Assembly (NCBI GenBank): GCA_964503885.1
Contig: CAZDCD010000022.1
Coordinates: forward strand, 12,543 to 76,542
Source of the DNA: CAZDCD01 sp964503885
Lineage (GTDB): Bacteria > Bacteroidota > Bacteroidia > Bacteroidales > UBA10428
Direction of reading: 5' to 3'
DNA: 64,000 nt
Under the pieces are notes generated by a model that had not been told where the DNA came from, ran no database searches, and saw only the letters and a program-made list of their open reading frames with translations. Made by a program: the position numbers and the translations under genes. Positions 8,968-17,694 of this stretch are shown here, piece after piece; the stretch's first letter is position 1; each line of letters starts with the position of its first letter.

Positions 8968-10956
8968 TCAACCAATTTCCACCATAAGCATATTCGACTG
9001 GACCTGGCTCCCCTCCTGCACATGGATATGTTTTATTATGCCTGAAACAGGCGAAAGTATTTTATTTTCCATTTTCATCGATTCGATAATAAGGACAGGA
9101 TCATCTTTGCTGATTTTATCATCCTGTCTTGCCAGTATTTTAAGAATTTTTCCGTGCATAGGTGAATAAATGTTTTTTTCAGATCCGGCATCAGCGGTAT
9201 GTTCAGTATAGTTTTTGTGCATGTCCAGAACATCTTTCCTGATTACCTGGTATTGATATCCACCGGAGCTCAACCATATTTTATTGTTTGGATCGGCTGA
9301 ATAAACAAAAAAAAGCATTGTTCCGTTATATGTGAACGACATATGATTGGCTTCCAAAGAAAGATCCTGGAGATGAATCAGGGTACCATTGATCTCAAGC
9401 ACCTGATCATTGTCTGACCCTTCAGACCATTCAATATATCTGATTTCGCCTTCGAATTCCAGTGAGAACCTGTGTATTTGCCTCCAGAACCCTATCTTTT
9501 GCCAAACAGAGCTTCCCTCATTGTTGTCAGCTCCGGGTATTCCATATAAAATTACAAGTGCAGCCGCAAGAAATACCGGTATATTTTCTGTGAGCGAGAA
9601 TTTAAGTCCGGCAATAAGGTCGCGCAGATGACTATCGACGAATGTTGTCGATATCCGGTTCTTCCGAAAAGCCTCACTTTTCAGAACAGATTTCAGAAAA
9701 GGTATGTTGTGAGAAATGCCGTGAACAATCGTTTTACTGACCGCATTGTACAATTTTTTTATAGCAAGGTTTCTGTTGGCTGCTGAAGCTATTATTTTTG
9801 CGATCAACGGATCATAGTCAGCTTTAATCTCAGATCCCCGAAGGATTTCAGTATCCACCCTTACTCCCTTGCCCACCGGTTCAATAAACAGGTCGATCCT
9901 GCCGGGTGATGGCATAAAATTATTATCCGGATTCTCTGCATAGATACGCGCTTCAATGGCATGTCCGTGCATACTTACCTCATCCTGCGTGAATGACAGC
10001 TTTTCTCCGGAAGCTATTAAAATTTGTTCCCTGACAATATCGATACCCGTGATCATCTCACTTACAGGATGTTCAACCTGGATGCGTGTATTCATTTCCA
10101 GAAAGTAAAAATTCCGGCCGGCATCAAGCAGGAATTCAATTGTTCCTGCGCCAGTATAGTGAACCGCCCGGGCAATTTGTAACGCTGTCTGCGTTATTTT
10201 TCCCCGCAGCAGCGGATCAAGGGTTACTGAAGGAGCTTCCTCGATTATTTTCTGATACCTTCGCTGAACCGAACATTCCCTCTCGAAAAGGTGAACCACG
10301 TTCCCGGAATGATCGCCCAACACCTGCACCTCGATATGTCGTGGTTCTTTCAGGTATTTTTCAATATAAACGGTTCCGTCACCAAAATAAGACTCGGCTT
10401 CACGTGATGCTGATTCAACAGCTTCCTTTAATCCTGCCCGGGTATTGACAATCCGCATGCCTTTACCACCTCCGCCCGCTGAAGGTTTTACAAGTACAGG
10501 AAATGGTATCTCACCGACGGTAAAGCCAGGTTCTTCAGGTTGAATAATATGGTGTTCAAGCACAGGCAGACTGAGTGAGCGGACAAATGCATTCGCCTCT
10601 GCTTTATTACCCATTAACCGGATGACCTCAGGTGCCGGGCCTATGAACAGGATACCGTTTTCCGCACAGGCAGTTGCAAACCTATGATTTTCAGAAAGAA
10701 AACCGTAACCGGGGTGAATGGCATCACACCGGTTCTTTTTTGCAATATCGATAATTTTTGGAATATTCAGGTATGTTTCCCGTAATGTTCCTGATTCCAA
10801 TAGAACAACTTCATCAACAACATTCCTGTACCTTCCTGTATTCTCACCTGCAACTATAATGCCGACTGATTTAATGTCCATTTCCCGTGCGGTTTTTGCT
10901 ATACGGACAGCAATCTCACCCCTGGCGGCAATCAATATCTTTCTGATCTTATTCAT
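8968..10956 (-). CDS. Methylcrotonyl-CoA carboxylase alpha subunit (biotin carboxylase + BCCP)
   Basis: A 662-residue biotin-dependent carboxylase subunit. The N-terminal biotin carboxylase domain begins KILIAARGEIAVRIAKTARE; the ATP-grasp glycine loop is AGGGGKGMRIV, followed by EMNTRIQVEHPVSE. The C-terminal biotin carrier domain has the biotinylation motif ESMKMEN with Lys 628 as the expected biotin site (Ser replaces the usual Ala). The start chosen is ATG 10956, because 29 codons further upstream are non-homologous and overlap the hydratase gene. This ATG overlaps the hydratase stop by 8 nt. The neighbouring beta subunit and hydratase identify it as the leucine-pathway enzyme (3-methylcrotonyl-CoA to 3-methylglutaconyl-CoA), not an acetyl- or propionyl-CoA carboxylase. 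Confidence 0.88.
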   Translation of the reverse strand: MNKIRKILIAARGEIAVRIAKTAREMDIKSVGIIVAGENTGRYRNVVDEVVLLESGTLRETYLNIPKIIDIAKKNRCDAIHPGYGFLSENHRFATACAENGILFIGPAPEVIRLMGNKAEANAFVRSLSLPVLEHHIIQPEEPGFTVGEIPFPVLVKPSAGGGGKGMRIVNTRAGLKEAVESASREAESYFGDGTVYIEKYLKEPRHIEVQVLGDHSGNVVHLFERECSVQRRYQKIIEEAPSVTLDPLLRGKITQTALQIARAVHYTGAGTIEFLLDAGRNFYFLEMNTRIQVEHPVSEMITGIDIVREQILIASGEKLSFTQDEVSMHGHAIEARIYAENPDNNFMPSPGRIDLFIEPVGKGVRVDTEILRGSEIKADYDPLIAKIIASAANRNLAIKKLYNAVSKTIVHGISHNIPFLKSVLKSEAFRKNRISTTFVDSHLRDLIAGLKFSLTENIPVFLAAALVILYGIPGADNNEGSSVWQKIGFWRQIHRFSLEFEGEIRYIEWSEGSDNDQVLEINGTLIHLQDLSLEANHMSFTYNGTMLFFVYSADPNNKIWLSSGGYQYQVIRKDVLDMHKNYTEHTADAGSEKNIYSPMHGKILKILARQDDKISKDDPVLIIESMKMENKILSPVSGIIKHIHVQEGSQVQSNMLMVEIG

Positions 10957-11749
10957 CTTTTGCACTTTGCCAGTTCGGACTTCTCTTCTCGAAGAAAGCA
11001 CGTATCCCCTCATCTGCCTCCGGTGAGATCCTTGACCGTGCAAGGACTTCAGCTGACTCTTTAACCAGTGATTCGTCTATGTTTTTCAAGAAACATGCGT
11101 TGATCCATGTTTTCACGTTTTTCATCGCTTCAGGAACTCCGTTCCTGAGTTGGGAAGTCATATCGGTCAAATACCTGTCGAGGCCCCCTGGATTTTCAAC
11201 TATGTTGTCGATGAGTCCGGCTTCTTTTGCATTTTTTCCATCCAGCTTTTTTCCGGTAAGCATAAGCTCTTTTGTGCGGTTCAACCCGATTTTTCGAAGC
11301 ACATAAGGCACGATAGTACCGGGTACAAGTCCCAGCCTCACTTCGCTAAAAGCAAACAAGGTATCTTTAGGAGCACATGCAAAATCACAGGCTGTTACAA
11401 AACCGTTCGCTCCGCCGTAAGATCCGCCATGAACGGCACAGAACGTAACTTTTGGTGAATTGTATATAGTATAGAAGCATTGCGCGAGTTTCATGCTTTC
11501 ATCGAATACCAATGCATATGTTTTTTCTGAGGTATTTTTCATCCAGTTAAGGTCGGCGCCTGCACAAAATATATTCCCCCTGCCCCTTAGTATGATAAAC
11601 CGTGTTTTCTTGTCGGTATTGAGCGCTTTATATGCTTTGCCAATTTCTTCGATCATGTCTATACTCAGGGCATTTCTGACTTCTGGACGGTTCAGAAATA
11701 CCGTGCTGCAATCACCCCTCTGCTGAATCTCAATATTGGTAAATTTCAT
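10949..11749 (-). CDS. Enoyl-CoA hydratase family, probable methylglutaconyl-CoA hydratase
   Basis: A 266-residue crotonase-fold protein. Oxyanion-hole segments are GNIFCAGADLNWM and AVHGGSYGGANGF, and LNRPEVRNALS marks the N-terminal CoA-binding edge. Encoded between the two subunits of methylcrotonyl-CoA carboxylase, it most likely hydrates 3-methylglutaconyl-CoA to HMG-CoA, the known step after the carboxylase in leucine breakdown. It is 12 bp downstream of the beta subunit gene and overlaps the alpha subunit by 8 nt, so the three genes form one operon. Other crotonase activities cannot be excluded from sequence alone. Confidence 0.83.
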   Translation of the reverse strand: MKFTNIEIQQRGDCSTVFLNRPEVRNALSIDMIEEIGKAYKALNTDKKTRFIILRGRGNIFCAGADLNWMKNTSEKTYALVFDESMKLAQCFYTIYNSPKVTFCAVHGGSYGGANGFVTACDFACAPKDTLFAFSEVRLGLVPGTIVPYVLRKIGLNRTKELMLTGKKLDGKNAKEAGLIDNIVENPGGLDRYLTDMTSQLRNGVPEAMKNVKTWINACFLKNIDESLVKESAEVLARSRISPEADEGIRAFFEKRSPNWQSAKDE

Positions 11750-11761
11750 AAATAGCAGATT

Positions 11762-13369
11762 TTACATCCTGAATATTCCGGTCTTAGGATCGTCAAATTC
11801 CCTGTTAAGGCTTACACTTATTCCCATTGCAATTATTTTTCTGGTATCCACAGGGTCGATGATCCCATCATCCCAGAGACGGGACGTGCTATACCAGGCA
11901 GAACCTTCAACAGCATATTTCCGGAGTATCTCTTTCCGTGTTTTCTTCTCATCTTCTGAAGATAATTTTTCTCCCTTCGCCTCAAGCTGGTCTCTTTTTA
12001 TTGTGATCAGCACATTTGCAGCCTGTTCACCACCCATTACCGAAATAGAGGAATTCGGGTACATGAATAATAATCGCGGATCATACGCCCTTCCTGCCAT
12101 GGCATAGTTGCCGGCACCATATGAACCTCCGAAAATAACCGTGAATTTGGGCACAGTGGAAGTGGCAACTGCATGCACCATCTTTGCCCCGTCTTTGGCG
12201 ATCCCATTGTTTTCTGCACTTTTACCAATCATGAAACCGGTAATGTTTTGAAGAAAAAGAATGGGTATTTTTCTGAAATTGCACAATTCAATAAAATGTG
12301 TGGCCTTCAATGCTGACTCAGCGTACAAAATACCAAAGTTGGCGACTATTCCCACCGGGTATCCCATTATCCTTGCAAACCCTGTCACGAGGGAGGTTGC
12401 ATAATTTGCTTTAAATTCGCTGAAAGCACTTTCATCCACAATACGCATAATGATCTCTCTCGGATCGACATTTTCACGGGGTGAAAGGGGTAAAATGCCA
12501 TACAATTCTGCAGGATCATAAACCGGTTCAACAGTATTTTTGCAATCGAGGATTTGCTTTTTCCCTGATGGTATGGTCTCAAAGATGTCGCGGCAGATCT
12601 GAAGTGCATGCTCATCGTTCATAGCCAGATGGTCGGCCACACCCGACTTTGAAGTATGTATTACGGCTCCGCCAAGATCCTCTGAAGTAACTTCTTCGCC
12701 GGTAGCTGCTTTAACAAGAGGAGGACCGCCCAGAAAAATAGTACCCTGATTTTTCACAATAATAACCTGATCGCTCATGGCAGGTATATAAGCTCCACCC
12801 GCAGTACAGGAACCCATAACAACCGATATCTGGGGTATACCCATTGCCGATAGCCGGGCCTGGTTGAAAAAGATCCTGCCAAAATCATCCTTGTCGGGAA
12901 AAACATTGGCCTGCTCGGGAAGAAATACGCCGCCCGAATCTACAAGATACACGCAGGGCAGGTGGTTGGTAAGTGCAATTTCCTGGGCCCTGAGATGTTT
13001 CCTGATCGTTTCTGCAATATACGTTCCTCCTTTTGCAGTGGCATCGTTTGCGATCAGCATACATTCTTTCCCCTGGATGATCCCAATGCCTGTAACTACT
13101 CCTGCCGATGGAAAATCATTATTGTATTGGTCAAAGGCAGCAAGCGCAGACAACTCAAGAAAAGGGGTGTTCTTATCAAGAAGCAGGTTTATCCTGTCCC
13201 TCACAAAAAGTTTACCCCTGGATACGTGTTTCTTTAAAGCTTCTTCTGAACCACCCTGGACAATCTTCCTAAGAAAATTTCTGTATTCACTGATCAGTTT
13301 TTTGTATTCACCGGATTTTTGCTTAAACTCAGCAGAGGATGTATTGATTTTGGATTTTAGTTTTTCCAA
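11762..13369 (-). CDS. Methylcrotonyl-CoA carboxylase beta subunit (carboxyltransferase)
   Basis: A 535-residue acyl-CoA carboxyltransferase of the MCC beta type. The stretches FLELSALAAFDQY, VYLVDSGGVFLPEQ, VMGSCTAGGAYIPAMSD and GGPPLVKAATGEEV, then EDLGGAVIHTSKSGVADH, follow the order in methylcrotonyl-CoA carboxylases. FGGSYGAGNYAMAGRAYDPR near the C-terminus binds the second half of the substrate. It transfers CO2 from biotin on the alpha subunit to 3-methylcrotonyl-CoA. It is the first gene of the minus-strand operon; the upstream 13370-13550 region should hold the promoter. Confidence 0.92.
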   Translation of the reverse strand: MEKLKSKINTSSAEFKQKSGEYKKLISEYRNFLRKIVQGGSEEALKKHVSRGKLFVRDRINLLLDKNTPFLELSALAAFDQYNNDFPSAGVVTGIGIIQGKECMLIANDATAKGGTYIAETIRKHLRAQEIALTNHLPCVYLVDSGGVFLPEQANVFPDKDDFGRIFFNQARLSAMGIPQISVVMGSCTAGGAYIPAMSDQVIIVKNQGTIFLGGPPLVKAATGEEVTSEDLGGAVIHTSKSGVADHLAMNDEHALQICRDIFETIPSGKKQILDCKNTVEPVYDPAELYGILPLSPRENVDPREIIMRIVDESAFSEFKANYATSLVTGFARIMGYPVGIVANFGILYAESALKATHFIELCNFRKIPILFLQNITGFMIGKSAENNGIAKDGAKMVHAVATSTVPKFTVIFGGSYGAGNYAMAGRAYDPRLLFMYPNSSISVMGGEQAANVLITIKRDQLEAKGEKLSSEDEKKTRKEILRKYAVEGSAWYSTSRLWDDGIIDPVDTRKIIAMGISVSLNREFDDPKTGIFRM

Positions 13370-13556
13370 TGTAGTATTATGTTGTTGTATATGATCAGCT
13401 TAACAGTAATGTATACCTTTTGTTTAGAATTTTTGCAAACAATTTTTAAAACACAGCCGGGATTATTAACGAAGAGCCTGCAAAGGTGTATTCAGCGTTA
13501 TCATGAACAGTTGAAATCAGGATCATCCGGCTGTTTAGAAAATTGTTCATGATGAA

Positions 13557-13792
13557 CTACCTCGCTGCAAAGCTGACGAGGTATCAAAGGAATTCTATTT
13601 CTATCGCTGCAAGCAGCGGAGAACCGAGATTACGAGCTCGCCGAAGGCAATTAACTCATTTATCCCGGTACGCTTTGCTATCGGGATTATTCCCTTCGGT
13701 CATGAGATGGTTCGTTCAACTTACCCCCGATAATTATCGGGGTCAATGCACTTTGTTTTTGAAATTTGAGTTTCACGAATAAAATTACGCAT
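13557..13792. repeat. Hairpin-rich dispersed intergenic repeat, copy 1
   Basis: A non-coding block built from short perfect palindromes separated by conserved linkers: CGCTGC-AA-GCAGCG (13605-13618), ATCCCG...CGGGAT (13662-13687) and CCCCGATAATTATCGGGG (13725-13742). It ends with a linker running from TCAATGCACT into GAAATTTGAGTTTCACGAAT and AAA. The linkers TCATGAGA, GTTCAACTTA and this terminal segment recur in the same order at 17.3-17.5 kb. It lies between the carboxylase promoter region and the NUMOD1-like gene. No protein in any frame is convincing. Confidence 0.75.
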
Positions 13793-13885
13793 TTTCATCA
13801 GTTTTTTAGTAAATTTAGCGTGGAAAATCCTGAGCCGGTGTAACTAAATTAAACTTCGTCCGTTATATCATTAAATATACAACAC

Positions 13886-14161
13886 ATGAATTTTAGAACC
13901 AAGAATAAACGGTTGCAGAAAAAATACAACATCCCTGTTATCGGGCATTTTGCTGACAAAAGTGTACGCTTTAATTCAATTGTAGAAGCCGAGAGATTTA
14001 CTGGTATTCATTATACACTGATATTTGAAGCTTGTATCGGGAAAGTATATAAAGCCAGAAATGTGTATTGGGAGTTTGAAAAGGGTACGCATTACATTAA
14101 GTACAAGACATATTACATACGGGCGATGGAAAAACTCGGAGAAGCCGAACTCAAACAATAA
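13886..14161 (+). CDS. Stand-alone NUMOD1-like DNA-binding protein
   Basis: A 91-residue basic protein. The central part, PVIGHFADKSVRFNSIVEAE followed by RFTGIHYTLIFEACIGKVY and ending NVYWEF, resembles the NUMOD1 modular DNA-binding motif of homing endonucleases and related proteins (F-x-S-hydrophobic-x-x-A ... G ... W). No GIY-YIG or HNH nuclease domain is present in or around it. Its role is unknown; sequence-specific DNA binding is the family expectation. It is followed by a hairpin with a T-run at 14342-14380. The end of the gene (14129-14183) is repeated after the first N-gap, an assembly effect and not a second gene. Confidence 0.55.
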   Translation: MNFRTKNKRLQKKYNIPVIGHFADKSVRFNSIVEAERFTGIHYTLIFEACIGKVYKARNVYWEFEKGTHYIKYKTYYIRAMEKLGEAELKQ

Positions 14162-14338
14162 CGACTAAAATAATGTCCGGTATNNNNNNNNNNNNNNNNN
14201 NNNNNNNNNNNNNNNNNNNNNNNNNNNNNNNNNNNNNNNNNNNNNNNNNNNNNNNNNNNNNNNNNNNNNNNNNNNNNNNNNNNGAAAAACTCGGAGAAGC
14301 CGAACTCAAACAATAACGACTAAAATAATGTCCGGTAT
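14129..14338. other. Assembly gap (100 N) flanked by an identical 55-bp contig-end overlap
   Basis: N bases occupy 14184-14283. The 55 bp before the gap (14129-14183) are identical to the 55 bp after it (14284-14338). This is the pattern left when two contigs sharing a k-mer-length overlap are scaffolded without merging. The two contigs therefore probably abut and the gap contains no missing sequence; the true distance would be 155 bp shorter. Confidence 0.9.
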
Positions 14339-14341
14339 AAG

Positions 14342-14380
14342 ATGGCCCCTGCAACATCATTGTTTCAGGGGCCATTTTTT
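14342..14380 (+). terminator. Rho-independent terminator after the NUMOD1-like gene
   Basis: ATGGCCCCTG (14342-14351) and CAGGGGCCAT (14366-14375) form a perfect 10-bp stem with a 14-nt loop, followed by a run of six T on the plus strand. It separates the plus-strand NUMOD1-like gene from the convergent M16 peptidase gene that ends at 14400. The T-run exists on the plus strand only. Confidence 0.85.
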
Positions 14381-14399
14381 AATCTGTGTATTGCCTTTC

Positions 14400-17240
14400 C
14401 TATTCAACATTATTTCCATTCTCAGTCTTCAACAGAACCGGCTTGCCAAAACCGATGTTTTCCAATTGGTCCAACTGGGTTTTTGCATCACCAACCACCA
14501 GGTACACCATTTTATCCGGAACGATGTACTTTTGGGCGAATACTTTTTGTTCATTCAGTGTAAGGTTGCGTATCTCCGACTCTTCTTCCTTTATATAACC
14601 GACAGGTAAATTGTATTTGTTAATTTCATACAGCATATCGGTAAGTGATTCCAGAGTTTCAAAGTTGCGTGCATTGGATTTTATCAATGCATTTTTTGTG
14701 AAATCCAGATCTTCCTGACTGATACCCTTCCGGTATTCTTCCATAGTATTCTTGAAGATCCTGACCGATTCATATGTTGCATTCGAACGGACACTGGAGA
14801 ATGCCCTGAACGGGGCTTTTTCTGATCGTTCTGTAAAATATGACCGTGCGCCGTATGTATATCCCTTCTCTTCGCGCAGGATCATATTCAACATACCCGA
14901 AAAAGAACCACCCAACTTATAATTCATCACCGTTGCAGGAAAGAATTCGGGATTGTTCCTTGAAAGGGCAAGATAACCAATATTTATTACCGACTGTTTT
15001 GAACCGGGAACATCTACAAAATAGATTGTTGATGACTCAACAGGATCGGGTAACGGATACTCCGGAAATTTCACAACAGCAGCTGCCCACTTTTCCTGCA
15101 AAGGCTGAAGCGAATTCAACACCTCGCTTTTGGATACATTTCCAGCAACCAGAAATGAAGTCAGAGATGGGGCAATTTTGGCAGTGTAAAACTCTTTCAG
15201 GTCATCAATTGTGATTTTTTTCACTGAGCTGCGGCTTCCCAGCAGATCGTTAGCAAAAATATGCGAGTCTCCATAGAGCAGTCTCCGGAAAGCAACATCG
15301 GCTATATGCCTGGAATTTGCCTCATTCTGGGTCAGCTCATTGATCGTTTTCAGCCTGGCCAGCTCAAACTGCTCCTGATCCCACCTCGGTTCCAAAAGTA
15401 TTTCCCTTATCAGGGCCATTGTCTGTGCATAATTTCGTGACAATGTATTGGCAACGAGCACAATTTCCTCGTCACTGGTATGCATGCTGATGTCGGCACC
15501 AAGCAGTTTGGTCTCCTCTTCAAGCTGTTCCGGAGTCTTATTTTTCGTTCCTTCCATCATAACTTTTGAGATCAGGCTGGCAACACCTGCTTTTGAAGGA
15601 TCATCGAGATAAAATCCACCACTTAGCACCACTTCTATGTTCACCAGGGGCAACTCATCCTGTTCGATTCCAAGTACTTTAATCCCATTGGTGAGGTCTG
15701 TCTTCCATATTTCAGGTATTTTCAATAAAGGATCATTACCCGGCGGCGGTTCCACAGACCTGTCGAAAGATGAGGGTGTCCTGGCCGTTTTTTCAGTGTT
15801 CTCATTTGCAGGCAAAGCCACTTCAGAAGCCTCTTCGATCTTTTCCTCAACAATATCTGCGGGTACTGAATTTTCAACAGCCAGCGTGGTTTCCCCTTTT
15901 GGCACAAAGCTTGTGATCAGGCAGGGTTTGTTTTCAATGTACTTTTTGAAAGCATTCATTACATCATCGATGGTTACTGCCCTGATGTTTTCGATATCCT
16001 TCTCGATATATCCGGGGTCGTTCATGAACGTATTGTAATAGGCCAGCTGAAGTGATTTGTAAAAAACACTGTTGATCTGGTTATAAAACTCACGTTCAAG
16101 ACCCGCTTTTACCATGTCGAGGTCTTTCTGACTAATGCCCTGAACTTCAACTATTTTTAACGTTGAATCGATTGCATGTTCAAGGTCGCCCAGGCTGTGG
16201 CCTTCGTTTGCCCGGGCCTGGATACGGAAAGTACCTGCCAGTTCATTGGTGTTGTTATAAGCACTGACATCAGATGTCAGCTTCTTTTCTTTTACCAGTA
16301 CTTTATATAATGGAGTATTCTTACCATCGGATAATACCCTGCCCAGAACATTCAGGGCATAAGCATCTTCGCTGAATTCCTGAGCAGAAGGCCAGACCAT
16401 GGTTATTTGAGGAACAGTGGCAAAATTATCTTCATGGAAGACCCGTTTTCCTTCCGGAAGGGTTACAGGCATGGGAGATCTTTTCTCCACATCACCATGC
16501 CGGGCAATCTCGCCAAAATATTTCTTTACAAGCACTTTGACCGAATCTTTGTCAAAATCTCCTGCAATTACCAGAGTGGCATTGTTAGGACCGTAATACC
16601 GTTTATAAAACTGCTTTACATCTTCAACCGTGGCATTTTGAATATCAGACATATCACCGATAACCTGCCAGTGATAAGGATGACCTTCAGGAAATATATT
16701 TTTATCGATCACATAGCGTGTATACCCATAAGGACGATTATCATAGCTTTGTCTTTTCTCATTCTGAACTACATTTTGTTGCACGGCAAATGAGGTTTGG
16801 GTGACCGTATTGATGAAATAGCCCATCCTGTCGGATTCCATCCAGAGAATGAGTTCCAGCGCATTTTTAGGTACCACTTCAAAATAGGTAGTAAAATCTT
16901 TTGTGGTGAATCCGTTCAATGTTCCCCCTGCATTCTGAATTTTCTTGAAATATTCGTCTTCGGGTATATTCTCCGAGGCCGAGAACAGCATGTGTTCAAA
17001 AAGATGAGCAAATCCGGTTTTCCCTTCATTTTCACGGCTTGATCCAACATGGTACATGATGGCTGTGGAAACAATCGGATCTGATTTGTCGACATGAAGC
17101 ACTACATTAAGGCCATTCCCGAGGGTATACTTCTCGAATCCGACAGAAAGCCGGTCCTTATCTGCAGGTTCCGTGCAGCCTGCAATAAGGATTACCGGAA
17201 TTGCAAAAAGCAAAAATTGCATGGTGTTTTTCATTTTCAT
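14400..17240 (-). CDS. M16 family zinc peptidase, two-half fusion, lipoprotein
   Basis: A 946-residue insulinase-family (pitrilysin clan) metallopeptidase. It starts at ATG 17240 behind AAGG; an upstream TTG would add 11 implausible residues. The N-terminus is a lipoprotein signal with lipobox LIAGC (Cys 22). The first M16 half carries the inverted zinc motif HLFEH (79-83). The second, inactive-type half begins around residue 510 and contains GVASLISKVMMEGT. Such two-domain proteins fold into a clamshell that degrades peptides; lipidation places this one in the periplasm or at the outer membrane. It is flanked by a terminator at 14.34 kb and repeat copy 2, and appears monocistronic. Confidence 0.88.
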   Translation of the reverse strand: MKMKNTMQFLLFAIPVILIAGCTEPADKDRLSVGFEKYTLGNGLNVVLHVDKSDPIVSTAIMYHVGSSRENEGKTGFAHLFEHMLFSASENIPEDEYFKKIQNAGGTLNGFTTKDFTTYFEVVPKNALELILWMESDRMGYFINTVTQTSFAVQQNVVQNEKRQSYDNRPYGYTRYVIDKNIFPEGHPYHWQVIGDMSDIQNATVEDVKQFYKRYYGPNNATLVIAGDFDKDSVKVLVKKYFGEIARHGDVEKRSPMPVTLPEGKRVFHEDNFATVPQITMVWPSAQEFSEDAYALNVLGRVLSDGKNTPLYKVLVKEKKLTSDVSAYNNTNELAGTFRIQARANEGHSLGDLEHAIDSTLKIVEVQGISQKDLDMVKAGLEREFYNQINSVFYKSLQLAYYNTFMNDPGYIEKDIENIRAVTIDDVMNAFKKYIENKPCLITSFVPKGETTLAVENSVPADIVEEKIEEASEVALPANENTEKTARTPSSFDRSVEPPPGNDPLLKIPEIWKTDLTNGIKVLGIEQDELPLVNIEVVLSGGFYLDDPSKAGVASLISKVMMEGTKNKTPEQLEEETKLLGADISMHTSDEEIVLVANTLSRNYAQTMALIREILLEPRWDQEQFELARLKTINELTQNEANSRHIADVAFRRLLYGDSHIFANDLLGSRSSVKKITIDDLKEFYTAKIAPSLTSFLVAGNVSKSEVLNSLQPLQEKWAAAVVKFPEYPLPDPVESSTIYFVDVPGSKQSVINIGYLALSRNNPEFFPATVMNYKLGGSFSGMLNMILREEKGYTYGARSYFTERSEKAPFRAFSSVRSNATYESVRIFKNTMEEYRKGISQEDLDFTKNALIKSNARNFETLESLTDMLYEINKYNLPVGYIKEEESEIRNLTLNEQKVFAQKYIVPDKMVYLVVGDAKTQLDQLENIGFGKPVLLKTENGNNVE

Positions 17241-17310
17241 TGCCTTGAATTTAGTATAAACTGACTTAGCCAATCACGGGTATGAATCCCCAAATCAAGC
17301 TTTGGAAACT

Positions 17311-17552
17311 AATTCCGCAGCAGAGTTACGGGGAACCGATCCCGCCTGGGGCGGGAGAGCTCGGCGCAGCTAATTAGACCCTCCGCCTTCGGCGGGATTA
17401 TTCCTGTTGGTCATGAGACCACTTCGTTCAGTTATTCGCCACGCAAATGCGTGGCTCATGAGAACGTTTCACTTAGTTGTTCAACTTACAAATTTCAATG
17501 CACTGCGTTTATGAAATTTGAGTTTCACGAATAAAAATACGCCATCGAAACC
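17311..17552. repeat. Hairpin-rich dispersed intergenic repeat, copy 2
   Basis: A second member of the repeat seen at 13.56 kb. It contains palindromes different from those of copy 1: CCCGCCTGGGGCGGG (17341-17355), CCGCC-TTC-GGCGG (17383-17395) and GCCACGCAAATGCGTGGC (17438-17455). The linkers are shared: TCATGAGA twice, GTTCAACTTA, and a terminal segment from TCAATGCACT to TTTGAGTTTCACGAATAAAA. Copy 2 duplicates the TCATGAGA-to-TTCA linker around the third palindrome. It lies in the gap between the M16 peptidase and the TonB-dependent receptor. Confidence 0.75.
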
Positions 17553-17593
17553 TTTATTCCAACAACAAATATCATCCGGATATTATTGTTAAC

Positions 17594-17635
17594 AAGATGT
17601 GATTTTAACATCTTATTAGGTTTTGTAGACAAAAC
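17594..17635 (+). promoter_or_regulatory. Two palindromes upstream of the TonB-dependent receptor
   Basis: AAGATGT-N7-ACATCTT (17594-17614) and GTTTTGTAGACAAAAC (17620-17635, 7+2+7) are perfect inverted repeats 5 bp apart, 60-100 bp before the receptor ATG. They fit binding sites for dimeric regulators or short leader hairpins. No regulator for them is visible nearby. Confidence 0.4.
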
Positions 17636-17694
17636 AATACCAAATCGGTTTTGTTAACCCACTAACCTGACATAAATAATTTTAAACTCCATTT

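Noticed and set aside
10957..11043. A 29-codon upstream extension of the MCC alpha gene.
   Set aside because: It overlaps the hydratase coding region and carries non-homologous residues; the ATG at 10956 fits the family start.
13543..13782. A 79-codon plus-strand frame in repeat copy 1.
   Set aside because: It is made of palindromes and linkers of the dispersed repeat, with no protein-like pattern.
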